Source: a virus
Direction: 5' to 3' (one strand)
Length of the DNA stretch: 64,000 bases
IMG/VR virus record: IMGVR_UViG_3300025929_000014
Coordinates: 1-64,000 of that record
Translations under genes and position numbers: made by a program
Shown here: positions 1-8,599 of the stretch, one piece after another
Layout of the letters: every line of letters begins with the position of its first letter
How positions within the stretch are numbered: position 1 is the stretch's first letter
Notes under the pieces: generated by a model
What the model was told of the DNA's origin: nothing
Database searches by the model: none
Seen by the model: only the letters and a program-made list of their open reading frames with translations

Positions 1-2509
1 TCAGCGCGGATTTCGGCAGACAGACCGCTACCTTCAGGTGCGTGTATTTCTCGACCTCGCCCTTCCAGTTGAAGATGGTCGCCGACGGCACAATGGCCAT
101 CGCCTTCTTGGCGGTGCCCATCTGGCGCCGACGGCAGAAGGACGCCAGGGAGGTGGCCGTCTTGCCCAGTCCCATGTCCAGGGCCAGCATATTACGATCC
201 CTGGCGGCGCTGAGCGAGGCGCCATATTTCTGGAAGGCGAAGAGTTCCCGGCCGCCTTCAGCAACCGTCTTAAAGTCTGGTGGATGCTCCCAGGCTGGGG
301 GCGGCGCGTTATTGCGCGCGAACTCGTGGGCAGCCGCGCGAATGACATGCGGATGGATATTGTGCTTGGGGAAGTGCTCCATGGCCGTCGAAAGCTGGCC
401 TGGATTGAAGCTGATGGTGCCGCCCTGCTTCTTATAGCCCGGTAACGTTTTGAGCTTATCCAGCGTGGGGTTGCCAGTCTTCTTGCCCTGGTCGTTATAT
501 TTATCGTCACGTTCCACGCCGCCATACTGATGGAACGTAGCCTTGCCGTCCTGATGATCGATGCGATCATAGGGCTTGCGCATCTCGAAACGATTTGCGT
601 CATACTCCATGCTATGCGGGCTGTGGGCGTAGCGCTCGGCACGGTCGGCGAGCCGCTCCAGCTTGGTAGCCGAGTCGTTATGACCCTGCGCCTGCTTGCG
701 CAGCTTCTTCTGCTCGTCATAGTTGCTGAGGTTGCGCGCGATGTCGTTGATGTCGGTGGCGATTTTACGCTGCCGAGCGGCGCGCTTGCCCAACTCTTCG
801 CTGTACTGCGTCAGCGCAGATTGATCGGAGATATGCGATTCACCGGCTGGCCGCATGGCGGCGACGGCCGCCTCCGACCAGGGGATCGCCAGATCCTCCT
901 GCCCATCCAGCTCCTGCGCCTTGTTGAAGAGCGCGCCGGCCGGTGTGTCGATGGGCGTGCAGGCTTCGGGGGGCAGCTCGGCGTCGGGCGGCATGACATT
1001 GGTCGCAGCCATCGCGTCTTGCGGGGAGGTGCCATCTGGCGGCATTTCCCCTGGATGCCCAGCACCCTGCGGCTGTTCTGGTGCTTCCGCATCACCGTAA
1101 TTGTCGCCGCTGCCGGCCATGCGCTCGTCGCCGACGATCTCGCTGCCATCCATCAAGGTGCGTGGATTGACGGAGAAGCCGGGCAGTTTACCGATGGCGT
1201 TATGCAGCTGCGTCATCGGCAGCCGCCAGGTATCATCGCCGTTCGGATTGTATTTCTTGCCGTTGAACTTATTGCCCGGCAGCTCTTTGACGGCATCCTT
1301 GATGCTGTTGAACTCCGGGTCGCCGTAGGGGCGTTTCCAGGCTGCGCCGAACATGCCGGGATCGCCGACCGGGTAGAGGCGGTCGCCGGTCTGCTCGCGG
1401 TGCGCCAGGATATGCTGATCGAGGTTCTCCGGGTGGCGCGCGATATCCTCCAGCGTGTCGGCGTGGCGATTGAAGGCGTCTGCCTCTTCGGGAGAGCTGG
1501 CCATACGGGCGCGCTCGCGCAGCACATTGGCGTGCTGCAGATGGCCCTCGTGCGCCGGCTCCAGGGGTGGAGCGGGCGGCGTCAGGATGCTCTGCGGCTC
1601 TTCCGTTTCAGGAGCCGGTGTTTCGGGCGATTCCTCTGTGGAATCAGGTGCCATGTCGTCAGCAGGCCCCGCAGTGTTCGGCAGTCGCGAGTCTGCGGAC
1701 CCCTCACTATTGTCAATAGGAGGATTTTCGGGGGGACTGCCACCTCCCGGCGCTGCTGACGGTGGCGTTTCGGGCGCCGCACCAGCAGGCCCCTCAGCCG
1801 GAGCTGAGGCCCCAGAGTCCAACGCATCTGGATTTTCTGGCGCTGCTGATGGAGGCGGTTCTTGGGCGGGCGCGGGCTGCGCTGCAGGTTCTGGCGCCGT
1901 TGGCGGCGTTATCCCTGTGGCTGGCGGCGCTCCTGTATCGGCCGGTTCCGGCTGGGGAGAAGGGGACACAGCCGGTTCCGGTGGGGGAGCAGGGGTTGCT
2001 GGGGTCTGCCCTGTCGTCTGCGGCATTGGGGGCGCAGGCTCTGGCGACGCTCCAGCTGGTTCGGGTGCTGCTTGGTGCTCGTTATTGAGCTTATCCATCA
2101 CCGGCTGCGGCAGGCCGGCTTCGATTTTCTTGGTGTTTTCGTCGATCAGCACATGGCGCCCTTCGCCCTCGCCGGCATTATTCGGGTGGATGGTGATCCA
2201 CTGCATGCCGGGCGGCGTCGAACTGGAAGCGGCCGTGTGCTTGGCGTCGTAGGCGCTCTCCTGCTCGGTGTGGCGGGCCTGCATATGGGCCAGATTGCCA
2301 AAAAGGCCGATGGGGCGGCTGGCGATCTTCGCCAGATCCGGCTCCTCGTCCAGGAACGGCACCGGCTCGCCGAACACCGCCTGGCGCTGATAGGCTGCCT
2401 TGAGGAGCGCTGGATATTCGGGGCTGTCGGCAGACACGACGGTCGTCGAGCGAATGAGACTGCCATCGACGGTCGGGTAGCGGCGCGTAATGATCAGGGC
2501 TTTAGGCAC
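1..2509 (-). CDS. Giant HARP-like/SNF2 helicase-family protein of the head module (3' end outside window)
   Basis: The reading frame is open from a GTG at 2509, overlapping the portal stop by 8 bases, to the left edge without a stop, so at least 836 residues are encoded. The N-terminal ~140 residues are unrecognised. A Pro/Ala/Glu-rich linker covers about residues 143-290. Two segments near 400-440 and 660-700 (for example FNGKKYNPNGDDTWRLP) resemble the HARP region of SMARCAL1-type proteins. A Q-motif-like FAFQKYG and the Walker A LDMGLGKT (about residues 773-780) then start an SNF2 ATPase. The remaining helicase motifs lie outside the window. Its place directly after the portal gene suggests a virion-associated protein, comparable in position and type to the DarB-like helicase antirestriction proteins of P1-like phages. 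That role is inference; the SNF2 start is clear. Confidence 0.8.
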   Translation of the reverse strand, partial: MPKALIITRRYPTVDGSLIRSTTVVSADSPEYPALLKAAYQRQAVFGEPVPFLDEEPDLAKIASRPIGLFGNLAHMQARHTEQESAYDAKHTAASSSTPPGMQWITIHPNNAGEGEGRHVLIDENTKKIEAGLPQPVMDKLNNEHQAAPEPAGASPEPAPPMPQTTGQTPATPAPPPEPAVSPSPQPEPADTGAPPATGITPPTAPEPAAQPAPAQEPPPSAAPENPDALDSGASAPAEGPAGAAPETPPSAAPGGGSPPENPPIDNSEGSADSRLPNTAGPADDMAPDSTEESPETPAPETEEPQSILTPPAPPLEPAHEGHLQHANVLRERARMASSPEEADAFNRHADTLEDIARHPENLDQHILAHREQTGDRLYPVGDPGMFGAAWKRPYGDPEFNSIKDAVKELPGNKFNGKKYNPNGDDTWRLPMTQLHNAIGKLPGFSVNPRTLMDGSEIVGDERMAGSGDNYGDAEAPEQPQGAGHPGEMPPDGTSPQDAMAATNVMPPDAELPPEACTPIDTPAGALFNKAQELDGQEDLAIPWSEAAVAAMRPAGESHISDQSALTQYSEELGKRAARQRKIATDINDIARNLSNYDEQKKLRKQAQGHNDSATKLERLADRAERYAHSPHSMEYDANRFEMRKPYDRIDHQDGKATFHQYGGVERDDKYNDQGKKTGNPTLDKLKTLPGYKKQGGTISFNPGQLSTAMEHFPKHNIHPHVIRAAAHEFARNNAPPPAWEHPPDFKTVAEGGRELFAFQKYGASLSAARDRNMLALDMGLGKTATSLASFCRRRQMGTAKKAMAIVPSATIFNWKGEVEKYTHLKVAVCLPKSAL

Positions 2510-5213
2510 AGAGACGCTCCAGCTCTTGATCGAGCGAACGGAAATAAGCAAGCACGTCGGACGGCATGCGCGTGGGGTCGGCCGCGTAGTGCTTGAGGGC
2601 ATCGCCGAAGAAGGCTTCGGGGTCGGTCTCGGCACCGCAATACTTGATGGAGAGATCGCACCAGGCCGGGCGATAGGCGAGCGAATCCAGCTCCAGACAG
2701 AGCGCCTGACCCGCCAGGGCGATCACATCGTCGGGATCGGCGTCGGCATAGACGCGGATGGATTTCTCCGCCCAGGAGAGCGTGCCGGAGACGTGCTCGG
2801 TGCCGCGCAGGGCGATGGCGGGATCCACCTCCACCTTGTAGCCACGCTTGGCGAGGAAGCGATCAATGGTGCTGGGCATGGCGACTTTCTTGCTGCTGTT
2901 GGGCTTCTTGGGTGCCAGTTTGGCCATCTCTTTGGCCCGCTCATGCTGCAGGGCGCCCTGTTCGAGCTGGTGGCCATGTTGCTGATCGGCCTGGCGGCTG
3001 CCGTAGACGAACTGGCGGCCCTGCTCTTCCATCCGGTGGCCGTGCTGGGTGGCCAGCTGCGTTTGCTGGTTGGCACCTTGCAAGCCGGCCTGATGACTGG
3101 CTGATTGCAGTGCGTAGCCCTGCTGGGTAGCTGCCTGCTGGCCCTGTAAACCGGCTTGATGGCTGGCCGACTGGAGCGCGTAGCCTTGCTGGGTGGCGGC
3201 TTGTTGCCCCTGGAGCCCGGCGCCGTGTTCGGCTTGGTCGAGGGTCTGCTCGTGCTTTTGATCGGCTGCCTGGCCGGCGAGTCCAGCTTGATGCGTGGCC
3301 TGGTCGAGCGAGTAGCCATGCTGCTGGGCCAGCTGGTCGGCCTGTTGTGCCGTCTGCAGGCCCGATTGATGCGCCTGTTGGGCCAGCGTCAGCGCGTGCT
3401 GCTGATCCTGCTGGTCGCCGGCGATCCCGGCCTGTTGATCGGTCTGATCGGACTGCAGGTCGGCGCCGTGCTCGGCTTGATCGATAGCCAGGCCATGCTG
3501 ATGGGTGGCCTCGTCGATGCCCAGCTCGTGCTGGTGGCTGGCCTGCTCCAGCGACATCTGATGGCGGAAAGCAGCATCGCGAATCATCAGATGGTGGGCA
3601 TGTTCCGCTATCTGCTCCTGGCTCTCAACGTGGGCCTGTTGCTTCTCGTGCTCCAGGTCCACCTGCTGATCCTGCGAGTCGGCTTCCACCTGGGCCTGGT
3701 GCTCGGTCTGCTGTTGCTGCAAGCCGGCCTTATGGGTCTCCATATCCTTTTCGAGACCATGTTCATGCTCGGCTTTGCCTTGCTCGGCCTGTGCGTTATA
3801 GGCCTGCCAGCCCATCTTGTCGATGGCCGCCAGGTCTTTCACGCCGAAGAGGCTGCCGCCCATCTGCAGGAAGTAGCCGGTGCCGCCCGGATCCAGGCCC
3901 AGTTCCAGCAGCATATCGTCGTGCGAAATCTGCGCGCTGAGGAACTTGTCCTTGAGCATCGACGCCTTGGTAGCGGCGTCTTCTTCTGAAAGGTCCGGCC
4001 AGATCCAGCGGAACTCGCCGAGCCCAAACTCTTTGAGGAGCGGCGTGAAGAGTACATCGGCCAGCCAGTTGGCGAGCGGTAGCAGCGAGCGCCGAAAATG
4101 GACGCCCTCCTGCGCTTGCGCGTGGCCGGAGCCGCCCAGCCCTTCGGTGTTGCTGGGTGCCAGGCCCAGCTCCTGCCGGGTGATATCGAGGCAGACGCAG
4201 GTCAGGTCGATGATCCAGTTGGCGATTTCAGAGCCAAACTGAAGGTACGCCTCGCCACCATTCTGGATAATGGTCTCCACGCCGTGCGGCATCATCTCCA
4301 TCACGCGGGCGTAGCGCGGATCGCCGGCCCGGATCTGGTCGCGCAGCGTCATCAAATCGTTGATCTGATCAATGCTGTAGTTTTCGGGAGCGGAGAGCAA
4401 CGCCTGCGGGATGTTGCCGTCGGTGAAGATGGCGGTCACCCAGGAGCGATGCCGCAGCGCCAGGTTAATGAGCGTGAGGAACTGTTCGATAGGCGAGAAG
4501 CCGTAGGGGGTCCAGACGCGCCTGGTCTTGGGCAGATAGAGCAGCTCGTCGCGCGTGAACTCGTAGCGGTTGACGCCGATGATCACCTGCTCGTAGGCGA
4601 TGGCGGGCGGCTCCGGGCGCCTGCCTTGCAGGTTAATCAGGGGACGCACCAGGCTGCCATCTATCTGCATCAGGGAGTGCAGCTTGCCGTTTTTGGTGGG
4701 CCGCTTATAGATGGAGAGCGCGTCGATCACCAGCACATCTTCGATACACTGGCGCATCCAGGTCTGGTAGTCAAGATCCTTATCGGGGGACTCCCAGAAC
4801 TCGCGCAGCTTATCGATCTTGGGACGCGCCTTCTTCATCATCGCGCGCTGTTCGGCCGTCGTGCCGGTCTTAGGCCGCACATCCCAGGAGAGGCTGCAGA
4901 TCTCGTCCTTGCGGATCTCGATGGCTTTGCGTGCCAGATAGTCCAGGTCGGCCATGGTGCGTAGGGTGGCGAAATTGACGCCCCGATCCGTATCGGGATT
5001 CGCCTGCAGGTTCCAGCCGACGCGGAAGAACTGGGAACGCGGCAGCCCAGAGGCGTCGAGGGGTTGCGCCTCTGGGGGGATGCCGGGTCCGAACTGTGAA
5101 CTGATGTCGCCGCCGCCAGCAACTCGGTTAATGAGTTCCTGCTGGAGCGGGTTGACCACCGTGCCCTTCGGCAGGCCGGTGAGCCGTTTTATGAGATCGG
5201 GGAGAAGAGCCAC
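2502..5213 (-). CDS. Phage portal protein with long Gln/His-rich repeat tail
   Basis: This is the dodecameric channel protein at the head-tail vertex. Residues about 1-480 look like a siphophage portal, with a conserved-looking core around NRYEFTRDELLYLPK and a segment on genome-wide helical wings. At 903 residues it is roughly twice the usual 400-550. Residues about 480-770 form a low-complexity coiled-coil-like tail rich in Gln, His, Ala and Asp, with a near-perfect 22-residue repeat around ATQQGYALQSASHQAGLQG. The last ~120 residues look like a metallopeptidase fold that has lost its zinc motif. The gene follows the Cys-rich gene after a 69-base gap and overlaps the next gene by 8 bases. 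The portal call is firm; the tail function is unknown. Confidence 0.85.
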   Translation of the reverse strand: MALLPDLIKRLTGLPKGTVVNPLQQELINRVAGGGDISSQFGPGIPPEAQPLDASGLPRSQFFRVGWNLQANPDTDRGVNFATLRTMADLDYLARKAIEIRKDEICSLSWDVRPKTGTTAEQRAMMKKARPKIDKLREFWESPDKDLDYQTWMRQCIEDVLVIDALSIYKRPTKNGKLHSLMQIDGSLVRPLINLQGRRPEPPAIAYEQVIIGVNRYEFTRDELLYLPKTRRVWTPYGFSPIEQFLTLINLALRHRSWVTAIFTDGNIPQALLSAPENYSIDQINDLMTLRDQIRAGDPRYARVMEMMPHGVETIIQNGGEAYLQFGSEIANWIIDLTCVCLDITRQELGLAPSNTEGLGGSGHAQAQEGVHFRRSLLPLANWLADVLFTPLLKEFGLGEFRWIWPDLSEEDAATKASMLKDKFLSAQISHDDMLLELGLDPGGTGYFLQMGGSLFGVKDLAAIDKMGWQAYNAQAEQGKAEHEHGLEKDMETHKAGLQQQQTEHQAQVEADSQDQQVDLEHEKQQAHVESQEQIAEHAHHLMIRDAAFRHQMSLEQASHQHELGIDEATHQHGLAIDQAEHGADLQSDQTDQQAGIAGDQQDQQHALTLAQQAHQSGLQTAQQADQLAQQHGYSLDQATHQAGLAGQAADQKHEQTLDQAEHGAGLQGQQAATQQGYALQSASHQAGLQGQQAATQQGYALQSASHQAGLQGANQQTQLATQHGHRMEEQGRQFVYGSRQADQQHGHQLEQGALQHERAKEMAKLAPKKPNSSKKVAMPSTIDRFLAKRGYKVEVDPAIALRGTEHVSGTLSWAEKSIRVYADADPDDVIALAGQALCLELDSLAYRPAWCDLSIKYCGAETDPEAFFGDALKHYAADPTRMPSDVLAYFRSLDQELERLCA

Positions 5214-5282
5214 CTACCGCCTTGCGGGGACGAATGTTGCAGGGGATAAACTATGCCTCTTCTCAGTATACAGCCTGGCGCG

Positions 5283-5807
5283 TCAGCCGGTCAGCTGAGA
5301 GGCCAGGGCGCATTCCACGCAGATGCCATGCAGCAGCAGCCGCTCCACGTCACAAGCAGCACAGGGGGCTACCGTGATCGACGCCGAGCCATCGACGGAG
5401 ATCGTCGCCGGTTGATGATCATAGAGTAACCGCAACGGCATCAGCGCGCCTTCGGGCAACCCGGAGAAGACGCGCTCCAGATACCGGGCAGGCATCCCCA
5501 GGATGGAGGAGACGAGCTGCACGAAATCGGCGGGGCGAATAAGGGCCACCACCTGATCCATGGTAATCATGGTCTGCTCGGTGCCGGTGAAGAGATCGTC
5601 TACCGGCAGGGTATAGAGCGGCAGGCTGTTGGCCGGCAGCTGCCCGGTGCAGGCCCAGCATGCCTGTTCCACCCGTTCCTGCCACAAATAAGCGCCCTGC
5701 TGGCAGCTCGCACAGATGCAGCGCCCAATGATCCGTTCACAGCTACAGATGATAATGCCGTGCCGCGCGACCTCCACGTCAGCGCAATCCATAGTCGTCT
5801 CGTTCAT
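5283..5807 (-). CDS. Cysteine-rich hypothetical protein of the packaging module
   Basis: The 174-residue product is not recognised. It carries three clusters of paired cysteines: CSCERIIGRCICASC near the N terminus, CWACTG around residue 60, and CAACDVERLLLHGICVEC near the C terminus. This suggests two or three bound zinc ions. The start ATG at 5807 overlaps the terminase stop (ATGA), so I prefer it to the longer frame that would begin inside terminase. Its place between TerL and portal suggests a role in packaging or head assembly, but nothing in the sequence proves this. Confidence 0.7.
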   Translation of the reverse strand: MNETTMDCADVEVARHGIIICSCERIIGRCICASCQQGAYLWQERVEQACWACTGQLPANSLPLYTLPVDDLFTGTEQTMITMDQVVALIRPADFVQLVSSILGMPARYLERVFSGLPEGALMPLRLLYDHQPATISVDGSASITVAPCAACDVERLLLHGICVECALASQLTG

Positions 5808-7081
5808 GCTATTTTTCCCTCTTGCGCGGCTCTGAGCAGCTCGTTGTCGAGCTTCTCCTGCTGCATCTGCGCCACGCGCATGCGCAGATACTCCACGTAG
5901 CCATCTTCTTTCCCACAGGCTTCCACTGTGAGAGCCAGGGCCATGACACAATCATCAAACATGCCGTCCGGCGCCCCGTAGCGGATGAGGCCGCTAGGGA
6001 GACGTGTGGAGTCATAGGCTAGCAATTCACCGAGCAATATGGGATCGTTCAGTATGGCGACGGCCTCCCGCTCAAAAAGCAACGCGAGATTATCAATAAT
6101 GCGCATCTTGCTGGCGTTGGTGGTCTGAAACGGTGTGATGTAGAGCTTGTCGCGCCGCAACTCCTCGATAATCGGCACGCCAATGCTGTTCTCTTCTGCC
6201 ACGATGGCGGTAGGGCGATACCGCTCACAGAGGACTTTGAGCCTGTCTCGCTGCGTGTGATAGTCGAGCTGGTTGGACCGTTCCATATGGACCATTCGCA
6301 TGGCCCGGATATCCATCACGATCATCACGGTAAAGTCGCGCCGTCCCCAATCGACGCCAATGGCATAGCGGCTGCCATCCTGTGGCGCTTCGGGCAGCGC
6401 TACCGCGCAGGCTTTGACATTGCGAAAGACAGCCGTGCCATCCGCCAGGAAAGCGGCGAAGATTTCCTGCTGCGCTGCCCGTTCGGTGAGATCGAGCAGC
6501 ATCTTCTCGATCTCGGCGGGCGGCATATAGGGATTGGCATGCGTCGGGTAGGTGCGGCTCCACCATTCGGGCTTGAGTGCGTCCTGTCCATACTGATAAA
6601 GCGTATGAAAGTCGTTGAGTCCGTTGGGCGTGGAGTAGAAGTCCGCCGAGCCTTCGAGATCGATGAGTGTCGGCCGGATGACCTTCTCCCAGGTATCCCT
6701 GAGCTTGGACACATGGGCGGCCTCGTCTACCCCAATATGCTTGTACTTGCGACCGCGCACCACGATATCGCCGTCGAGCGACCACATCTCGATGGACCCA
6801 CCCGACGAAAGATCGATGCGTTTGTCCTGTATCGAGACGCGCGTTGAGATCGGCCGGGCGCGCTCCTTGACATCCTTCCAAACCTCTGAGAGGAGCTTGT
6901 AGTTGGGTGCGAACCAGGCGACGGGATAGCCCTGAATCGCCGGCATCAAGAGACGATAGATGCCGAACATGGATTTGCCGAAGCGGCGGCCACAGTTGAG
7001 GACGTTGAACCGTTGACATTGCGCGAGAATGTCCTTCTGTGCCGGGTGAAGGGCGGGCACCCTACAAATAATCTCAGCCAT
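5804..7081 (-). CDS. terL: Terminase large subunit
   Basis: The protein is the ATP-driven DNA-packaging motor and headful/cos nuclease. The Walker A-like NCGRRFGKS is at residues 29-37 and the Walker B HIGVDEAAH at about 115-123. The RNase H-fold nuclease domain starts at YAIGVDWGRRDF, with further acidic residues in AEENSIGVP and DDCVMALAL. The length of 425 residues is normal. I chose ATG 7081 rather than 7099 because the putative promoter at 7102-7130 would start transcription near 7095. It is the first gene of a leftward packaging and head operon. The small-terminase-like gene lies about 8 kb away, beyond the integrase region. Confidence 0.93.
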   Translation of the reverse strand: MAEIICRVPALHPAQKDILAQCQRFNVLNCGRRFGKSMFGIYRLLMPAIQGYPVAWFAPNYKLLSEVWKDVKERARPISTRVSIQDKRIDLSSGGSIEMWSLDGDIVVRGRKYKHIGVDEAAHVSKLRDTWEKVIRPTLIDLEGSADFYSTPNGLNDFHTLYQYGQDALKPEWWSRTYPTHANPYMPPAEIEKMLLDLTERAAQQEIFAAFLADGTAVFRNVKACAVALPEAPQDGSRYAIGVDWGRRDFTVMIVMDIRAMRMVHMERSNQLDYHTQRDRLKVLCERYRPTAIVAEENSIGVPIIEELRRDKLYITPFQTTNASKMRIIDNLALLFEREAVAILNDPILLGELLAYDSTRLPSGLIRYGAPDGMFDDCVMALALTVEACGKEDGYVEYLRMRVAQMQQEKLDNELLRAAQEGKIA

Positions 7082-7101
7082 TGGCCGATGGCTTCCCATA
7101 G

Positions 7102-7130
7102 GTATAACAGACGGTGGGATTACAGTCCAA
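7102..7130 (-). promoter_or_regulatory. Putative promoter for terL-portal operon
   Basis: On the minus strand there is TTGGAC (7130-7125), a 17-base spacer and TTATAC (7107-7102). It lies just upstream of terL and sets the terL start at 7081. Sequence match only. Confidence 0.45.
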
Positions 7131-7285
7131 TGACCCGTTTAGGGGATTGAATGCCTGAAATACCCGGCTCTCATCCAGGAGCGGCATTTTCGTGATCCTT
7201 CGTGCGTACGAAGATCTGAGATCTATATGGAGATCTATTATCCATAGAAAGATCTTTCGTCCATCGGCGCGGGAGTGCTGAAATG

Positions 7286-7315
7286 GGGGAAATTGTGGGG
7301 AAATTGCGGGGAAAA
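7286..7315. repeat. GGGGAAATTG direct repeats, left arm of attP
   Basis: There are two and a half tandem copies of GGGGAAATTGY at 7286, 7297 and 7308. The same repeat recurs at 7529-7556 on the other side of the tRNA-like core. Direct repeats flanking a core site close to int are the usual arrangement of arm-type binding sites for tyrosine integrases. Just to the left (7198-7255) lie four AGATCT boxes and an imperfect palindrome CTTCGTGCGTACGAAG, which may be further integrase, Xis or host-factor sites. Confidence 0.6.
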
Positions 7316-7438
7316 AATGCTAGCGGGGAGATGACGCTGGGTGAGTTATGGGTCTGTAGGTAGCAGGGTGACAACATTCCACCAGAGGAAGTTGACCATA
7401 ACGCATGCGCGCCAGAGGAGGCAAAAGGGGTGCGCCCC

Positions 7439-7485
7439 AACTTTTAATCAAGGTGTCCTGGGTTCGAGTCCCAGTGCCCTCACCA
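7439..7485 (+). other. attP-like core: 3' half of tRNA-Lys(UUU)
   Basis: The 47 bases reproduce the 3' half of a tRNA exactly: anticodon loop CTTTTAA (anticodon UUU), 3' anticodon strand TCAAG, five-base variable loop, T-stem CTGGG and CCCAG around loop TTCGAGT, acceptor strand TGCCCTC, discriminator A and encoded CCA. Upstream the identity stops: the bases before the loop (CCCAA) do not pair with TCAAG, and no D-arm or 5' acceptor strand is present. This is how a phage attP restores a host tRNA gene on integration. The integrase gene is 1.1 kb away. Phage genes lie on both sides, so this is attP rather than attL or attR. Confidence 0.85.
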
Positions 7486-7528
7486 GAGTAAATCGGGCGG
7501 GAGAGCAGGGCTCAGGAAGAGGATTTCA

Positions 7529-7556
7529 GGGGAAATTGCGGGGAAATTGCGGGGAA
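7529..7556. repeat. GGGGAAATTG direct repeats, right arm of attP
   Basis: Two and a half copies of GGGGAAATTGC start at 7529, 7540 and 7551, in the same orientation as the copies at 7286-7315. They sit about 45 bases from the end of the tRNA-like core. They are probable integrase arm sites. Confidence 0.6.
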
Positions 7557-7558
7557 TC

Positions 7559-8044
7559 TCACGTAGTTTTCTGCTCGATGGTCCACATGAGATCGGGACG
7601 AGCAGGCAGCATCGGTCGTGGCGCCTGCTTTACAACGAAGCGGTTCGCCAAGTCCTGCGCCTTAGCACGCACCCTTGCTAGCTCGGCCGTCAGCCTGTCT
7701 ATCTCGTGGCCGTCTTCCGTCCAGGCTTTACCGAGATCCTGATAGTCGTCCATCAGCTCTTTGGTCTGGGCGCGTGCTGTATCCCGGTCATGCTCGGCCT
7801 CATAGAGGGCTGCCAGGAGGGTGAGCACGTCTTCGCGGGCATGCAGCACAAACGCCAGATCCTCTTCGCGCTCGAAGGTGCCGGGCGTGCCGCCACAGTT
7901 GCGGCAACTATTATCCATGATGGTCTCGCCTGAACCATCGACGATGGAGAGAGGACCACAGTACCCAGAATACTCCGTATCCCAGATGCCAAAACTGGCA
8001 GCCTCAGCGCGTGCGTGTATCTCTGCTCTCTGTGCTTCGGTCAT
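7559..8044 (-). CDS. Ea22-like phage protein
   Basis: The 161-residue protein begins with AEAASFGIWDTEY and has a central LAFVLHAREDVLTLLAAL segment followed by a long predicted coiled coil (residues about 85-140). This layout (small N-terminal domain, 'AREDvp.LL' segment, coiled coil) is typical of Ea22/Ead-like accessory proteins of temperate phages, whose function is unknown. A C-x2-C pair (CRNCGG) follows the N-terminal part. The start overlaps the upstream stop (TAATG), showing translational coupling. It is the last gene before attP. Confidence 0.6.
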   Translation of the reverse strand: MTEAQRAEIHARAEAASFGIWDTEYSGYCGPLSIVDGSGETIMDNSCRNCGGTPGTFEREEDLAFVLHAREDVLTLLAALYEAEHDRDTARAQTKELMDDYQDLGKAWTEDGHEIDRLTAELARVRAKAQDLANRFVVKQAPRPMLPARPDLMWTIEQKTT

Positions 8045-8328
8045 TAGCGCACACCATAGGCTACCAGGGCATAGATAAACTCCTCAGCCCAATCCAGCGC
8101 ATCGCGCCGGCAGTTGCACGGCCCCGCTTTCACCAGGACGTTTAACGGTTCGATCTCACGATCTGTATCCTTCGGCTTGCGCCAGGCCAGCACGTACGGC
8201 TTCCATTGGCCGGTCTCAGGATCCTGGACCGCATCCGGTGTAAGCGGTGGGCAGATCTGCGAAGCAATCGCCTCAAGCTGTGGGCCGAATATGCCTAACC
8301 GGCGATAATAATGGTCTTGATAGGTCAT
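8044..8328 (-). CDS. Hypothetical protein
   Basis: A 94-residue unrecognised protein with two cysteines in PCNCRRDALDWAEEFIYALV. It is coupled to the downstream Ea22-like gene through a TAATG overlap and follows the 88-residue gene by two bases, in the same leftward accessory operon after int. Confidence 0.55.
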   Translation of the reverse strand: MTYQDHYYRRLGIFGPQLEAIASQICPPLTPDAVQDPETGQWKPYVLAWRKPKDTDREIEPLNVLVKAGPCNCRRDALDWAEEFIYALVAYGVR

Positions 8329-8330
8329 AC

Positions 8331-8597
8331 CTACTCCATGTTCGACAGGTACTCGATAAAGGATCGACCGTCTTCAAGAGCGTCTGCCTCACTCGCACAC
8401 TCGTTATTGTTATGGACGATCACCGGACCACCAAGAGAACCATCTTCATTGGTGAAATGAGCCGTCACAAATCCTATCCAGGTGGTTCCTGAAGCGCCGA
8501 TGATAGCCAGTGGAGTGTAGGGACCATGATACTCAGTGCGGATAATCATCAACTGCTCGCGCGTTTGTCCCCACCGGGCATACTCCTCATCCATCAT
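8331..8597 (-). CDS. Hypothetical protein
   Basis: An 88-residue acidic protein without a recognised domain. The gene starts two bases after the integrase stop and ends two bases before the next gene, so it is part of the integrase transcription unit. The core TEYHGPYTPLAIIGAS may fold as a small beta domain. Confidence 0.5.
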   Translation of the reverse strand: MMDEEYARWGQTREQLMIIRTEYHGPYTPLAIIGASGTTWIGFVTAHFTNEDGSLGGPVIVHNNNECASEADALEDGRSFIEYLSNME

Positions 8598-8599
8598 GT

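Noticed and set aside
3156-3989. Long plus-strand frame opposite the portal tail
   Set aside because: It is the shadow of the Gln/His repeat and reads as an unnatural Leu/Val-rich protein.
5231-5270. GAATGTTGCAG core followed by CAGTAT on the plus strand
   Set aside because: The spacer is 21 bases and it points against the leftward head operon, with no gene to serve.
7171-7440. Open frame of 89 codons over the attP region
   Set aside because: It covers integrase arm repeats, has no ribosome site and a composition unlike its neighbours; a chance frame.
7400-7485. Complete tRNA gene
   Set aside because: The D-arm, 5' acceptor strand and 5' anticodon stem do not pair; only the 3' half is present.
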